Assembly: GCA_041228285.1 (NCBI GenBank)
Contig: CP166133.1
Location: 3,009,380-3,073,379, forward strand
Direction of reading: 5' to 3'
DNA from: Neisseriaceae bacterium CLB008
GTDB taxonomy: Bacteria; Pseudomonadota; Gammaproteobacteria; Burkholderiales; Neisseriaceae
DNA: 64,000 bases
In this document: positions 17,650-30,268 of the stretch, one piece after another
Layout of the letters: each line of letters opens with the position of its first letter
How positions within the stretch are numbered: position 1 is the first letter of the stretch
Program-made: the position numbers and the translations under genes
The notes under the pieces: generated by a model
Database searches by the model: none
The model's input: the letters and a program-made list of their open reading frames with translations, nothing else
Told to the model about the DNA's origin: nothing

Positions 17650-17979
17650 TTATGCCAAATCAATACAATAAATTACTCGGTCGACGATGATAGTAGAGGC
17701 AGGCATGAACGTCAACGTGGAATCCGTTCGCCGCTATGATTAGCCATGAAATAATGGGCGCCAACCTTTGACTTGGGTCAGGCCGAACCGCAACCGCCCC
17801 AGCCAAGGTCGCGCCGCTGGGTGTACAAGTCTTCTTAAAACGACCATAATAAGCAAGAGAATTGATTTCGTTGCGCGATTCGTTTTTAACCTTTTGTTTT
17901 GATACGATTTTGCAAAAACACAGCCCAACCGTTCTTATCCCATTATTCAAAAAGATACAGCAGCTATAAAAGGAGCCTT
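17650..17979. other. Intergenic region upstream of etfB
   Basis: 330 bases without a convincing gene. A reading frame on the minus strand (17660-17950) has no similarity I recognise and no RBS. The 70 bases before etfB are AT-rich and probably hold the promoter, but I cannot fix -35/-10 boxes with confidence. The etfB RBS AAGGAG is at 17970-17975. Confidence 0.5.
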
Positions 17980-18729
17980 ATGAAAGCATTAGTCGCAGTC
18001 AAGCGCGTTGTGGACTACAACGTAAAAGTACGCGTTAAAGCCGACGGCAGTGATGTCGATATCGCCAACGTAAAAATGTCGATCAACCCCTTTGACGAAA
18101 TTGCGGTTGAAGAAGCCGTTCGCCTAAAAGAAGCCGGTAAACTGTCTGAGGTAGTGGTGGTGTCTATCGGTGTGAAACAGTGCGAAGAAACCCTAAGAAC
18201 CGCACTGGCCATGGGTGCTGATCGTGCCTTACACGTTGAAACCAACGACGCAGTGGAGCCTTTGGCCGTGGCCAAAATCTTGGCCGCCATCGGCAAAAAT
18301 GAACAACCTGACGTCTACCTATTGGGCAAACAGGCCATCGACAACGATGCCAACCAAACCGCTCAAATGTTGGCCGCCCTATTGGACGCGCCTCAAGGCA
18401 CCTTCATCAGCAGCGTAGAGCTTAAAGACGGTGAAGTGGTGATTTCTCGCGAAATCGACGGGGGTTTAGAAACCCTCAGCCTGAACCTGCCTTGCGTGTT
18501 AAGCACCGACTTACGCTTAAACGAGCCGCGCTACGTGAAATTACCCAACATCATGCAGGCCAAGAAAAAACCTTTGGACAAAGTTGATTTAGGCAGCCTA
18601 GGCGTGGACACTAAAGCCCGCCTAAGCGTACAAAAAGTAGCCGAACCACAAGCGCGTAGCGCCGGTATTAAAGTAGCTGATGTGGCCGAACTGGTGGCTA
18701 AACTAAAAACCGAAGCCAAAGTGATTTAA
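17980..18729 (+). CDS. etfB: Electron transfer flavoprotein subunit beta
   Basis: A 249-aa beta subunit of the ETF heterodimer, which passes electrons from acyl-CoA and other dehydrogenases to ETF:ubiquinone oxidoreductase. The N-terminus [19 protein letters not shown], the AMP-binding region ([27 protein letters not shown]) and [21 protein letters not shown] are typical. The start at 17980 has AAGGAG 5-6 bp upstream; the open frame begins earlier at 17899 without an RBS. etfA follows 10 bp downstream with its own GGAG, so the two form an operon. Confidence 0.96.
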   Translation: MKALVAVKRVVDYNVKVRVKADGSDVDIANVKMSINPFDEIAVEEAVRLKEAGKLSEVVVVSIGVKQCEETLRTALAMGADRALHVETNDAVEPLAVAKILAAIGKNEQPDVYLLGKQAIDNDANQTAQMLAALLDAPQGTFISSVELKDGEVVISREIDGGLETLSLNLPCVLSTDLRLNEPRYVKLPNIMQAKKKPLDKVDLGSLGVDTKARLSVQKVAEPQARSAGIKVADVAELVAKLKTEAKVI

Positions 18730-18739
18730 GGAGCCCAAG

Positions 18740-19675
18740 ATGACCACATTAATTATTGCAGAACACGACAATCAAACCCTGGCCCCAGCCACCCTACACG
18801 CGGTGACAGCGGCAGCCAAACTGGGTGATGTACACGTTTTAGTGGCCGGTGAAGGCGCTGACGCCGTCGTGGCTCAAGCCCAAGCCGTGGCTGGCGTGAA
18901 CAAAGTATTGGTGGCTAAAGCCGCTCACTTTGCCCACCAGCTGCCTGAAGAACTAGCCCCCTTAATCGTGAGTTTGGCCGGTGACTACCAATACTTTGCC
19001 GCTACCGCCACCGTGTTTGGTAAAAACGTGATGCCGCGCGTTGCGGCCCTACTGGACGTGTCGCAAATCTCCGATTTGACTAAAATCGTCGATGGCCAAA
19101 CCTTTGAGCGCCCTATTTACGCAGGTAACGCGTTTGAAACCGTCCGCTCAGAAGAAGCGAAACTGGTGTTGACCATCCGCGCCACCGCCTTTGACGCTGC
19201 AAAAGCAGAAGGCGGCAGCGCCGAAGCTGCTGAAGTAACTGCCACCCCAGCCAAAAACCTCAGCCGCTTTGTGAGCCGCGAACTGACCCAATCAGACCGT
19301 CCTGAGTTGACTCAGGCGCGCGTCATCGTCAGCGGCGGTCGTGCCCTACAGAGCAAAGACCAGTTTGACAGCGTACTGACGCCATTAGCCGACACTTTAG
19401 GCGCCGCCATTGGTGCCTCTCGTGCTGCGGTAGACGCCGGCTACGCACCGAACGACTACCAGGTTGGCCAAACCGGCAAGATCGTGGCCCCTGAGCTGTA
19501 TTTCGCCATTGGCGTGTCGGGTGCGATTCAGCACATTGCCGGCATGCAGGACAGTAAAGTCATCGTCGCCATCAATAAAGACCCTGATGCGCCGATCTTC
19601 AACGTGGCCGACTATGGCTTGGTAGCTGATCTATTCACCGCCGTACCAGAATTGGTAGCGGCGCTGAAAAGCTAA
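18740..19675 (+). CDS. etfA: Electron transfer flavoprotein subunit alpha
   Basis: A 311-aa alpha subunit that binds the ETF FAD. The C-terminal FAD domain shows SRAAVDAGYAPNDYQVGQTG, VAPELYFAIGVSGAIQH and VIVAINKDPDAPIFNVADYG, all diagnostic. Its partner EtfB is immediately upstream. A strong terminator 17 bp after the stop ends the operon. No acyl-CoA dehydrogenase or ETF-QO gene lies in the window. Confidence 0.97.
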   Translation: MTTLIIAEHDNQTLAPATLHAVTAAAKLGDVHVLVAGEGADAVVAQAQAVAGVNKVLVAKAAHFAHQLPEELAPLIVSLAGDYQYFAATATVFGKNVMPRVAALLDVSQISDLTKIVDGQTFERPIYAGNAFETVRSEEAKLVLTIRATAFDAAKAEGGSAEAAEVTATPAKNLSRFVSRELTQSDRPELTQARVIVSGGRALQSKDQFDSVLTPLADTLGAAIGASRAAVDAGYAPNDYQVGQTGKIVAPELYFAIGVSGAIQHIAGMQDSKVIVAINKDPDAPIFNVADYGLVADLFTAVPELVAALKS

Positions 19676-19691
19676 GCCCACACCATGATAA

Positions 19692-19727
19692 AAGCCGCTG
19701 AATCTTCACGATTCAGCGGCTTTTTTT
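19692..19727 (+). terminator. Terminator after etfA
   Basis: A 12-base stem AAGCCGCTGAAT/ATTCAGCGGCTT and a T7 tail. The A-rich left flank may also let it serve the convergent minus-strand gene. Confidence 0.93.
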
Positions 19728-19742
19728 AATCTTAACGTCGAT

Positions 19743-20096
19743 TTATTCGGTGGGCATGATGTATTTGGCGTAGGCCACTGCATCCATGTCAACGATGTCG
19801 GTCGTCAAACTCACTCCCGAGGGCAAGCCTAGCCCAGACAGATGACACACCACAGCTGCCGCCAGCAGTTTTTTCTGCTCGGCGCTACGGCCTTGCAAGA
19901 GCTTAATGGTGACGTGCACGAAGGATTCTGGCGCGGCTTCAGCACCGGCACAAAAAGCTTCATAAACGCGCAGGCGAGACTTTACGGAGTCTAAATCAAA
20001 TAGCTCGCTGTCGCATACGGTTTGGTGTACGCCGCTTAAAAACGCGGCTGAGTGTTCAGCCAAATCGGCCGACTGTTCAATGATGCAATGGGGCAT
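19743..20096 (-). CDS. 5-carboxymethyl-2-hydroxymuconate delta-isomerase family protein
   Basis: A 117-aa protein of the CHMI (HpaF) branch of the tautomerase superfamily. It begins MPHCIIEQSADL, so Pro1, the catalytic base, is present after Met removal. It also has the conserved SRLRVYEAFCAGA and FVHVTIKLLQGRS segments. HpaF isomerises an intermediate of homoprotocatechuate breakdown, but no other hpa gene is here. The gene is 2 bp downstream of a DUF3579 gene on the same strand. A promiscuous or different tautomerase role is possible. Confidence 0.8.
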   Translation of the reverse strand: MPHCIIEQSADLAEHSAAFLSGVHQTVCDSELFDLDSVKSRLRVYEAFCAGAEAAPESFVHVTIKLLQGRSAEQKKLLAAAVVCHLSGLGLPSGVSLTTDIVDMDAVAYAKYIMPTE

Positions 20097-20098
20097 GA

Positions 20099-20413
20099 TT
20101 ATCCTTGTGCCTCTGGCTGATAAACTTCATCGATAAGGGTACGACAATCCACCACGCGCAGGTCGTTGTCACCGGCAAAATCCATTAAAAACTGAAACAT
20201 TGGTGGGTTGAGCTTCTCTAATTTTTTATCGATGGCCACACAACGAATATTATTCAACAACATGGGTCGAACATAGTGGTGATAAGACAGGCGGTTGGCG
20301 CTGTCAAAATTAGATAAAATCCCTGACAATCGATCTGCCCAATCGGATGGACGAAAGGTTTTCCCTGATGAGGTGATGCCTTGAATCACGATTTCATACG
20401 GATTACAAATCAT
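20099..20413 (-). CDS. DUF3579 domain-containing protein
   Basis: A 104-aa soluble protein. IVIQGITSSGKTFRPSDWADRLSGILS and YHHYVRPMLLNNIRCVAID match the DUF3579 family as I know it from Betaproteobacteria. No catalytic motif is evident and the function is unknown. It is the first gene of a two-gene unit with the CHMI-like isomerase (2-bp gap), so the two are translated from one message. Confidence 0.8.
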   Translation of the reverse strand: MICNPYEIVIQGITSSGKTFRPSDWADRLSGILSNFDSANRLSYHHYVRPMLLNNIRCVAIDKKLEKLNPPMFQFLMDFAGDNDLRVVDCRTLIDEVYQPEAQG

Positions 20414-20516
20414 ATTGCTTCCAATTTATAAAAATCATTAATGTCTGATGCGAGCTCATTATACCTAAGGTTCTGAAACAATACCAAAGCCTTTAACACA
20501 ATCAACATTTAAGCCC

Positions 20517-22643
20517 TCAGATCCGCTTAAAATTAGGCAAGCTCGCCAATAGGCGCTTGCCGTAGCCGGCCGTTTTCACCCGATTGTCGAGGATGCTCAC
20601 GCGACCATGATCGGTTTCGGTTCGAATCAGGCGCCCCACCGCTTGGATGAGCTTGATGCTGGTTTCTGGCACCGTCAGCTCCACAAAGGGATTGCCGCCA
20701 TTTTTTTCAATCCAGCGGCTTAAGGTTTTGTCGATGGGATTATCCGGCATCGAAAACGGTAGTTTGGCAATGATCACGTGCACGCAGGCGTGTCCTGGTA
20801 AATCCAAGCCTTCGGCAAAGCTGTCGAGGCCAAAAATAATGCTGGCCTCTTGGTTGGCAATGGCCTCATGGTGGCGCGCCAGTAACGTCGCTTTGGGCAT
20901 GTCGCCCTGAACCAGCAGCTTGGCCACATAATCGTCTGGCAGGCGCAGTGCCACGTCTTGCATCTGCTTACGCGATGAGAACAACACCAAAGAGCCTACG
21001 CCCTGGGTTAAATCGATCAGCTTAGGCAACCATTCAACCAAATCATTGGTGTGCGCCAGCGCGTCTTTCGGGCTGGCTTGAATAGGCGGCAAATACAGCT
21101 CGCCCTGCTCTTGAAAATTAAACGGACTCTCTAAGGCCACGGTTTCGGTGTCTTTAAACCACAGCAAGCCGGTTTGCTTCAGCAATAAATCAAAGTTACC
21201 CAACGACTGCAGCGTCGCCGACGTCAGCAGTGCGCCCGCGGCCTGCTGCCAGAGGCTGTTGGCCAAATGGCTGGCGGCCGAAACCGGCGAAGCGTTAAAT
21301 ACGTAGTCGTTCTTATCGTGGCGCTTACTGGTGATCCATTTAGCCAACGGTGGGGCATTTTCTTTCGGCACTTCTTCCATTAAGTCCCACACCGCGTTCA
21401 TCTGCTCGGCGCGAGCGATGGCCATGCCGACCTCGCTCGACACCTTGTCGATCAGGGCGCTGTCGCTGCCCTTTTCTTTACGGGTATTGCTCAAGGCTTC
21501 GCTTAAGCCATGCAGGTTTTTCACCAGCATACGCGCTGAAATAGCGGTATTCTGTACCAACACCGCCAGCGCCTCAGGAATAGCGCCGTCGTCCCATAGC
21601 CAAATGGGCATGTCGACATCGTTGCTGCCCGACAGCTGAGGCGCATCATTGAGTTGCCACATCCATTCAGAAAAATGCTCCAGTAAAGCTTCGGCGGCAT
21701 CGTCAGCGTTGTTCGCCAGCTCGGCTTTATCGGTGATCGACGCCAGCTGCGCCGTCAGCTTGGGCAAACGCTCCAAGAACCATTGGCTTTGATTCAGGCT
21801 GTGTTCAGCGGCAAACTGATTGAGGGCTTTTTTGGCCAGATGATGGGCCTCATCGATGCAGTAGAAGCTTTGGCTGGGTGCCGGCAAAATCACCCCGCCG
21901 CCCATGCTGATGTCGGCCAACAATAGGTCATGGTTGGCCACCACCACATCGACGGTCTCCAACACTTCACGGGCGAGATAAAACGGGCATTCGGGCTTAT
22001 TCGGACAGGCCGCCTTAAGGCAGCCGTGGCGATCATTCGTGGTCTTGGCCCAAAGCGCATCGGGAATGTTTTCATGCCAGGTGTCGCGGTCACCATTGAA
22101 ATGGCGCTGACCAAAAGCGTCGGCCAATTCGCGCAGCTGGGCCACGTCTTCAGGACGGGGCTTATCCGTCCACACCGCGGCGGGCTCTTCAAAGCCCATC
22201 AACGCCCCTTGAGCATGGTCTTGAGTCAGCTGATACAGGCGATACGGGCACAGATAGCGACCGCGCCCCTTAGCTAGGGCAAAGGTCAATTCTAGGCCGC
22301 TTTTTTCAATCAAAAACGGCAGGTCTCGATTCACCAACTGCTCTTGCAGCGCCACGGTGGCGCTGCTGACTACCAGCTTTTTCTCGCGGGTTTGCGCCAT
22401 GATGCCGCCGGCCAAAAGATAGGCCAAGCTTTTACCGACCCCGGTGGGGCCTTCAATCACCACGATGCTTTCCCCTTGGCGGGTCACTTCTTCGTCATCG
22501 CTCTTTTTGATGCTGCGTGAAAACGCCTTGGCCACGGCCGCAATCATCTGGCGCTGAGACGAGCGGGGGCAAAAACCAGGCAAATTTTGGGAAATGGCCT
22601 TGTAGTGATCAGAAATGGCGTTTTTTTCGAGTTGGGTCAGCAT
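20517..22643 (-). CDS. dinG: ATP-dependent DNA helicase DinG
   Basis: A 708-aa superfamily 2 (XPD-like) 5'-3' helicase that resolves R-loops and D-loops. Walker A is GPTGVGKSLAYLLAGG (about residue 70). A four-cysteine Fe-S cluster region includes CLKAACPNKPECPFYLAREV (about 200-225). The Walker B/DEAH box is YCIDEAHHLAKKAL, and the C-terminal helicase motifs are GLDSFAEGLDLPG and QAVGRLIRTETDHGRV. The length is normal for DinG, and the C-terminal QxxGRxIR motif separates it from nuclease-fused forms. Confidence 0.95.
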   Translation of the reverse strand: MLTQLEKNAISDHYKAISQNLPGFCPRSSQRQMIAAVAKAFSRSIKKSDDEEVTRQGESIVVIEGPTGVGKSLAYLLAGGIMAQTREKKLVVSSATVALQEQLVNRDLPFLIEKSGLELTFALAKGRGRYLCPYRLYQLTQDHAQGALMGFEEPAAVWTDKPRPEDVAQLRELADAFGQRHFNGDRDTWHENIPDALWAKTTNDRHGCLKAACPNKPECPFYLAREVLETVDVVVANHDLLLADISMGGGVILPAPSQSFYCIDEAHHLAKKALNQFAAEHSLNQSQWFLERLPKLTAQLASITDKAELANNADDAAEALLEHFSEWMWQLNDAPQLSGSNDVDMPIWLWDDGAIPEALAVLVQNTAISARMLVKNLHGLSEALSNTRKEKGSDSALIDKVSSEVGMAIARAEQMNAVWDLMEEVPKENAPPLAKWITSKRHDKNDYVFNASPVSAASHLANSLWQQAAGALLTSATLQSLGNFDLLLKQTGLLWFKDTETVALESPFNFQEQGELYLPPIQASPKDALAHTNDLVEWLPKLIDLTQGVGSLVLFSSRKQMQDVALRLPDDYVAKLLVQGDMPKATLLARHHEAIANQEASIIFGLDSFAEGLDLPGHACVHVIIAKLPFSMPDNPIDKTLSRWIEKNGGNPFVELTVPETSIKLIQAVGRLIRTETDHGRVSILDNRVKTAGYGKRLLASLPNFKRI

Positions 22644-22790
22644 GAACGATGAATCTTTTTAAAAACCGAATGTTAATCATCCATTATAGTCGTTTCCCCA
22701 CCACTTTGCCCCGTTTAGGGCGGATTATTTTCACCCCTGCTGCGACCATCAACTCGAAGGCCCCGACGGCTGTGGTGAGCATGCCCTTGA

Positions 22791-23261
22791 TTACTCGACG
22801 AAGAGGCAATCCTTTGGGACGGTATTGGCATTCATCAGGCTGCCGTTTTGCGCCCCTTGGCCATCGACCACGCAGCGCCAATGGCCTTGCTGATTGCGTT
22901 CAAAACGCAACAGACCACCGGCCAAGCCGCCACCCGCATCAGGCTTAAACGTACCGATGAGCTGGCCACTGCCGTCGGCAAACGGGCTGGTGCCACCGCC
23001 GGCCAGGCTCAGCAGCAACAGACCGCCCTCATCTTGGTTAAACGCATCCAGTTCGGCCACGCCCAGTGCGCCGCCCTCAAATAAGCGTACGTCGACCCAG
23101 GTACGAATGCCGCTTAATTCAGCATAAGCGCGGGTGATCTGAGCCTTGCTGATGTAGTGTCGGTAGGTGGGTAGGCCGGCCGCGGTCAAGACCGCAATGA
23201 TGGCGACCACGATCATCAATTCAATCAGGGAAAAGCCTTGCTGGCTTCGGCGCGCGTGCAT
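22791..23261 (-). CDS. pilA: Type IV pilin (PilA-like)
   Basis: A 156-aa prepilin. The short leader MHARRSQQG is followed by the methylated FSLIELMIVVAIIAVLTAAG helix with Glu5, so the PilD cleavage site G|F is intact. The globular part has two cysteines near the C-terminus (WRCVVD and PKDCLFVE) that would form the D-loop disulfide. The RBS GAGGAGG is 4-5 bp before the ATG. It is a single gene, not a minor-pilin operon. It could be the major pilin or a ComP-type DNA-receptor pilin. The window also carries the retraction ATPase PilT (56244-57239). Confidence 0.87.
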   Translation of the reverse strand: MHARRSQQGFSLIELMIVVAIIAVLTAAGLPTYRHYISKAQITRAYAELSGIRTWVDVRLFEGGALGVAELDAFNQDEGGLLLLSLAGGGTSPFADGSGQLIGTFKPDAGGGLAGGLLRFERNQQGHWRCVVDGQGAQNGSLMNANTVPKDCLFVE

Positions 23262-23381
23262 ACGGCCTCCTCACTCATGTGCGTTGACTAGGGATAATTA
23301 AGGCTAGCACACGCCCATAAAAATGACATAAGAATAATAGAAAACGGCTCTAAAAAGGCTTTATTGTGGTGTGATGGGCAC

Positions 23382-23408
23382 AAAAAAGCCGCGAGGTTAA
23401 TCGCGGCT
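23382..23408 (-). terminator. Terminator of murA
   Basis: On the minus strand, AGCCGCGA/TCGCGGCT with a six-base loop and T6 tail, 22 bp after the murA stop codon. Confidence 0.9.
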
Positions 23409-23429
23409 GTGACTAAGTTTAAGGATGGT

Positions 23430-24683
<1,254 letters not shown>

Positions 24684-24766
24684 TTAAAATCCTTATAAGA
24701 AAAACACAAGCATGATCTTCTTTATGAACCCATTACCCGCTTTTGGTTCAGACAAGTTGTTCCGGC

Positions 24767-25009
24767 TTATTTTTGCGCCCACTCAGTTGGGGTGCAGGCG
24801 CTGGCAATTGATAATGCGTGCAGCTCATTGCTGGCAATCTTGTCGGCTAGGCCATCTTTAATCAAACGATGACGGGCCAAGCGGCCAAGGCCTTCAAATT
24901 TAGAGCTCACGATGTGGGCAAAGAAGTGGTGGCCATCGCCCTCAACCTCAATGTGTTCACACGCCACAACGTTGGCAATCATTTCTTTTACTTCACTGGG
25001 GCTTAACAT
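24767..25009 (-). CDS. ibaG: BolA family protein IbaG
   Basis: An 80-aa BolA-fold protein with VEVEGDGHHFF-like N-terminal half (HIEVEGDGHHFFAHIVSSKF) and RLARHRLIKDGLADKIASNELHALSI. The position beside murA and the short length fit IbaG/YrbA rather than BolA proper. IbaG binds monothiol glutaredoxin and is linked to acid stress and iron-sulfur handling. One base separates it from the ABC permease gene, so it is in that operon. Confidence 0.9.
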   Translation of the reverse strand: MLSPSEVKEMIANVVACEHIEVEGDGHHFFAHIVSSKFEGLGRLARHRLIKDGLADKIASNELHALSIASACTPTEWAQK

Positions 25010-25010
25010 A

Positions 25011-25772
25011 CTAACTCCTTAACTTATAACCTGATTTTAACATGAGCGTAATCGCAATGCTCAGCACCAGCCAGAACGAACCGGCAACTGCCAAAGACAG
25101 CCACGGTGACACATCACTATACCCAAAAAAGCCATATCTAAAGCCATCAATCATGTAAAAAACCGGATTAAAATGGCTCACGCTGCGCCAAAAAGGCGGC
25201 AGCGATTGAATCGAATAAAATACCCCTGACAAAAAGGTCAAAGGCATGATCAAAAAGTTTTGAAACATCGCCAGCTGGTCAAACTTCTCGGCCACAATCC
25301 CGGCCAATAGCCCAAACGAGCCCAATACGGCACAGCCCAAGAAGGCAAACACCAGCGCCCACAGCGGCGCCACCGGCCAAGTCAAGCCAAACCAAGCGGT
25401 CACCACCAGAACGCCTAAACCCACCAGCAAGCCCCGCACAATAGCGGCGCCAACATAGGCGGCAAAAAATGCCGTCGACGAGATCGGTGGCAGCAAAATA
25501 AACACTAGGTTGCCGGTAATGCGCGACTGTATCAAACTACTGGAAGCATTGGCAAAGGCATTTTGCGTCATCGACATCATCGCCAAGCCTGGAATCAAAA
25601 AAGCCGCATAGGTGACACCGGGCCAAACCTCCGGCTGATTACGCATCACGTGCGAAAAAATCAATTGATACAGCAAGGCGCTGAGCACTGGCGCCGACAG
25701 GGTTTGAAACCCCACCTTCCAAAAACGTAAAATTTCTTTTTTGAATAAGGTATAAAAACCCGTCATGATCAT
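25011..25772 (-). CDS. ABC-2 type transporter permease (YadH-like)
   Basis: A 253-aa membrane protein with six hydrophobic segments. ABC-2 permease motifs FLIPGLAMMSMTQNAFANASSSL and NFLIMPLTFLSGVFYSIQSLPP are visible, ending in a short basic tail. Its 5' end overlaps the 3' end of the ATPase gene by 4 bp, so the two are translationally coupled. The YadGH-type exporters have no proven substrate; polysaccharide or drug export has been suggested for relatives. Confidence 0.9.
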   Translation of the reverse strand: MIMTGFYTLFKKEILRFWKVGFQTLSAPVLSALLYQLIFSHVMRNQPEVWPGVTYAAFLIPGLAMMSMTQNAFANASSSLIQSRITGNLVFILLPPISSTAFFAAYVGAAIVRGLLVGLGVLVVTAWFGLTWPVAPLWALVFAFLGCAVLGSFGLLAGIVAEKFDQLAMFQNFLIMPLTFLSGVFYSIQSLPPFWRSVSHFNPVFYMIDGFRYGFFGYSDVSPWLSLAVAGSFWLVLSIAITLMLKSGYKLRS

Positions 25773-26710
25773 TGCGGCTCCTTCTTAAGCGCGTTTGCCT
25801 TAGGCTCTTCAACCAACCGTAAGAACACGTCTTCTAGGTCGGTTTCATAATTATCCATGTCCACCACGTTGATGTTGGCCTGACGCAAGGCCCCCAACAC
25901 CTCTTCTAGACCTGCCCATGTCGGCAGCTCTAAAATAAACCCGTCTTGGTCTTCCGCCACGCACAGCGCTTCCACTTCTGGTGGCAGCTTGGCCTGATCA
26001 ATTTTCAGCCAAATGCGCTTGGCCGCGCCCACGTCGCCGCGCAGCAAATGCTCTTTATCGTCCAAAGCAACCAGCTGGCCGCGCTTCATCATGGCAATCC
26101 GGCTACACAAGGCTTCGGCCTCTTCCAAATAATGGGTGGTCAGCACAATGCTGTGGCCGGCTTCGTTGAGCTCGCTCACAAACTGCCATAGATTTTGCCG
26201 CAGCTCCACGTCTACGCCGGCCGTGGGTTCATCCAGCACAATTACTGGCGGCTTATGCACCAAGGCTTGAGCCACCATTACGCGGCGCTTCATGCCGCCA
26301 GACAAGGCTCGGGTATTGGTGCTGGCCTTGTCCGACAGGCCTAGCTTAAACAAAATTTCATCAATCCAGTCGTCGTTTTTTTTGATTCCAAAATAGCCCG
26401 ACTGGAACTTCAGCGCTTCACGCACCGTAAAGAACGGGTCAAACACCAGCTCTTGCGGCACCACGCCTAAATTCATGCGCGCCTTATACGCGTCTTTGAC
26501 CACGTCATGGCCCATCACTTCAATGCTGCCCGAAGTCAGCCGGCCCAAGCCAGCCATGGCCGAGATCAACGTGGTTTTACCGGCGCCGTTAGGCCCGAGA
26601 AGGGCAAAAAATTCACCCTGTTGCACATCAAAACTGACCTCTTGCAAAGCTGTGAAGCCATTCGCGTACGTTTTGCGTGCATTTTTTATGGAAATAGCAG
26701 GAATAGACAT
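25769..26710 (-). CDS. ABC transporter ATP-binding protein (YadG-like)
   Basis: A 313-aa nucleotide-binding subunit. Walker A is LLGPNGAGKTTL, the signature is LSGGMKRRVMVAQALV, Walker B is VIVLDEPTAGVDVELR, and the H-loop is LTTHYLEEAEALC. The first 220 residues are the NBD; the last 90 are a C-terminal extension as in ABC-2 exporters. The conserved region begins at MSIPAISIKN, so I start at 26710. A longer frame to 26758 adds 16 residues without similarity. The operon order on the minus strand is ATPase - permease - ibaG - murA. Confidence 0.9.
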   Translation of the reverse strand: MSIPAISIKNARKTYANGFTALQEVSFDVQQGEFFALLGPNGAGKTTLISAMAGLGRLTSGSIEVMGHDVVKDAYKARMNLGVVPQELVFDPFFTVREALKFQSGYFGIKKNDDWIDEILFKLGLSDKASTNTRALSGGMKRRVMVAQALVHKPPVIVLDEPTAGVDVELRQNLWQFVSELNEAGHSIVLTTHYLEEAEALCSRIAMMKRGQLVALDDKEHLLRGDVGAAKRIWLKIDQAKLPPEVEALCVAEDQDGFILELPTWAGLEEVLGALRQANINVVDMDNYETDLEDVFLRLVEEPKANALKKEPQ

Positions 26711-26971
26711 AACCGCACATCTTGAAAAAGGAAACCCTAGATTATACGCTAAACCCATCTTTACGTTTGCCTATTTCTGTCTGAACGCGTGATTCTGGCG
26801 GCAAAGCCACGCCCCTTCTGCCCCCGAGCCATCGTCATAGCGCCCCAAATCATCCTACGACTCACCAAAAGAATAAATTACCATCAGGATCAAAGGCTTA
26901 TCATCAAAAAAGCGCCCATTCGGGCTAACGCCTTGTTTCTTCTACACAAGCGTGCTTAAATAAATAAAGAC

Positions 26972-27062
26972 GAAACAGGGGTGCAAAACATCGGGTCATT
27001 GATGTGCGCTGAGAGAGTCCCTTTTAACTCGATCCAGATAATACTGGCGTGAGAAGATTTCA
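26972..27062 (+). promoter_or_regulatory. TPP riboswitch (THI element)
   Basis: The conserved core is present: GGGGTGC at 26978-26984, a variable P3 hairpin (ACATC...GATGT), CGCTGAGAGAG at 27007-27017, and the pyrophosphate-sensor half CGATCCAGATAATACTGGCG (27030-27049) with the invariant GATAATACTGGCG-type string. It lies about 140 bp upstream of thiC and would shut down the thi operon when thiamin pyrophosphate is plentiful. The region 27063-27202 is the expression platform. It contains a GTGGCCG/CGGCCAT hairpin but no clear T-run, which favours control of translation or Rho. The 26711-26971 stretch before it shows no gene. Confidence 0.92.
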
Positions 27063-27190
27063 GAACCTAAAGCACGTGGCCGCTCGGCCATGTCTTCCCA
27101 TATGCTTGAACGCGTTGGCTTTGGCCTCAGCGTTTGGGTGCGTATGCGCTTTAATGCTCCTGTTTTGGTCCCTAAAAAACCATACCCTAG

Positions 27191-29083
<1,893 letters not shown>

Positions 29084-29086
29084 ACC

Positions 29087-30268
29087 ATGATCAATACCGC
29101 CCTCAACGCAGCGGCCCCCAACCACCCCAATGATGGCCACGCCTGTGATGTGGCCATCATCGGGGGCGGCTTGGTGGGCCGTTTATTGGCTTGGCAGTTA
29201 GCCCAAGCCAACCTCACCCTCCACCTCTATGAAGCTGGCAGCCCCGCAGGCGAAGGCGCCGCTGCTTATGTGGCCGCAGCCATGCTCACGCCCCTAGCGG
29301 AAGCCACGGCAGCCGAGCCGCAGATCATCGAAATGGGTTTAGCCAGCGTCGAGCGCTGGCAACACATCATTCAGCAGCTGACGCAGCCGGTGTTTTTTCA
29401 ACAGGCCGGCAGCCTTTTAGTCTGGCACCCACAAGACGGCGCCGAAGCCAGCCTGTTTTATCGACGCTTACAGCGCTATTTAAGCCCTGAAGCCTTAGCC
29501 GCTCAAGTCGTCGGCCAAAGTGAAGCCCAGCTGGCCGCTTTGGAGCCGGCCTTAGCCACGCGCTTTAAAGAAGCGCTGCTCCTTAAAGGCGAAGGCCAAT
29601 TGGACAACCGTCAGGTGCTGTCGGCTTTACTTGCCGACTTAGCACAACGCCCCAACGTTCAGCTGTCTTGGCACACTTCGGTCACCCCCGATGCGCTGCC
29701 TCAGCCAGCAACCCTCATCGTGGACTGCCGCGGCTTTGGCGCCAAAAAACGCTGGAACACCGTCCAATCGCCGACAAAATCGTCTACCCTACGCGGCATA
29801 CGTGGTGAAGTGGTGCGCGTGTCGGCACCCGAGGTGTCGCTCAATCGCCCAGTGCGGCTGTTGCATCCGCGCTATCCCATTTACTGTGCGCCCAAGCAAA
29901 ACGGCCTCTTTGTGATTGGCGCCACCGAACTGGAAAGCGAAGACCGATCTAATGTGTCGGTACGCTCGGCCCTAGAGCTGCTGTCGGCATTACACACCTT
30001 GCACCCAGCCTTTGCCGAAGCGCGCATTCTGGACATGAGCAGCCACTGTCGGCCAACCCTGTCGCATCACCTACCGGAAATTCGTCACCACGCCGACAGC
30101 CCCATCATTGACGTTAACGGCCTCTACCGCCACGGCTTTTTGATTGCGCCGGTGGTGGTTGATGCTGCCGCTCAACTGATCCTGGCTCGCCTACACCAGC
30201 GCATCACGCCCGACTGGGCCCTCAGCCAACCCCGCCCTGATTTATTTACCTGGATGAAGCAACCATGA
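29087..30268 (+). CDS. thiO: Glycine oxidase ThiO
   Basis: A 393-aa FAD enzyme of the DAO family that oxidises glycine to the iminoacetate needed for the thiazole ring. DVAIIGGGLVGRLLAWQLA near residue 23 is the FAD site. YVAAAMLTPLAEA, GEGQLDNRQVLSALLADL, IRGEVVRV and the C-terminal VNGLYRHGFLIAPVV are typical of ThiO. It starts 3 bp after the thiC stop and overlaps thiS by 4 bp. ThiO rather than ThiH implies an aerobic route to thiazole. Confidence 0.93.
   Translation: MINTALNAAAPNHPNDGHACDVAIIGGGLVGRLLAWQLAQANLTLHLYEAGSPAGEGAAAYVAAAMLTPLAEATAAEPQIIEMGLASVERWQHIIQQLTQPVFFQQAGSLLVWHPQDGAEASLFYRRLQRYLSPEALAAQVVGQSEAQLAALEPALATRFKEALLLKGEGQLDNRQVLSALLADLAQRPNVQLSWHTSVTPDALPQPATLIVDCRGFGAKKRWNTVQSPTKSSTLRGIRGEVVRVSAPEVSLNRPVRLLHPRYPIYCAPKQNGLFVIGATELESEDRSNVSVRSALELLSALHTLHPAFAEARILDMSSHCRPTLSHHLPEIRHHADSPIIDVNGLYRHGFLIAPVVVDAAAQLILARLHQRITPDWALSQPRPDLFTWMKQP

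Noticed and set aside
17660-17950. 96-codon frame on the minus strand upstream of etfB
   Set aside because: No RBS, no recognisable motif, and it covers the likely etfB promoter.
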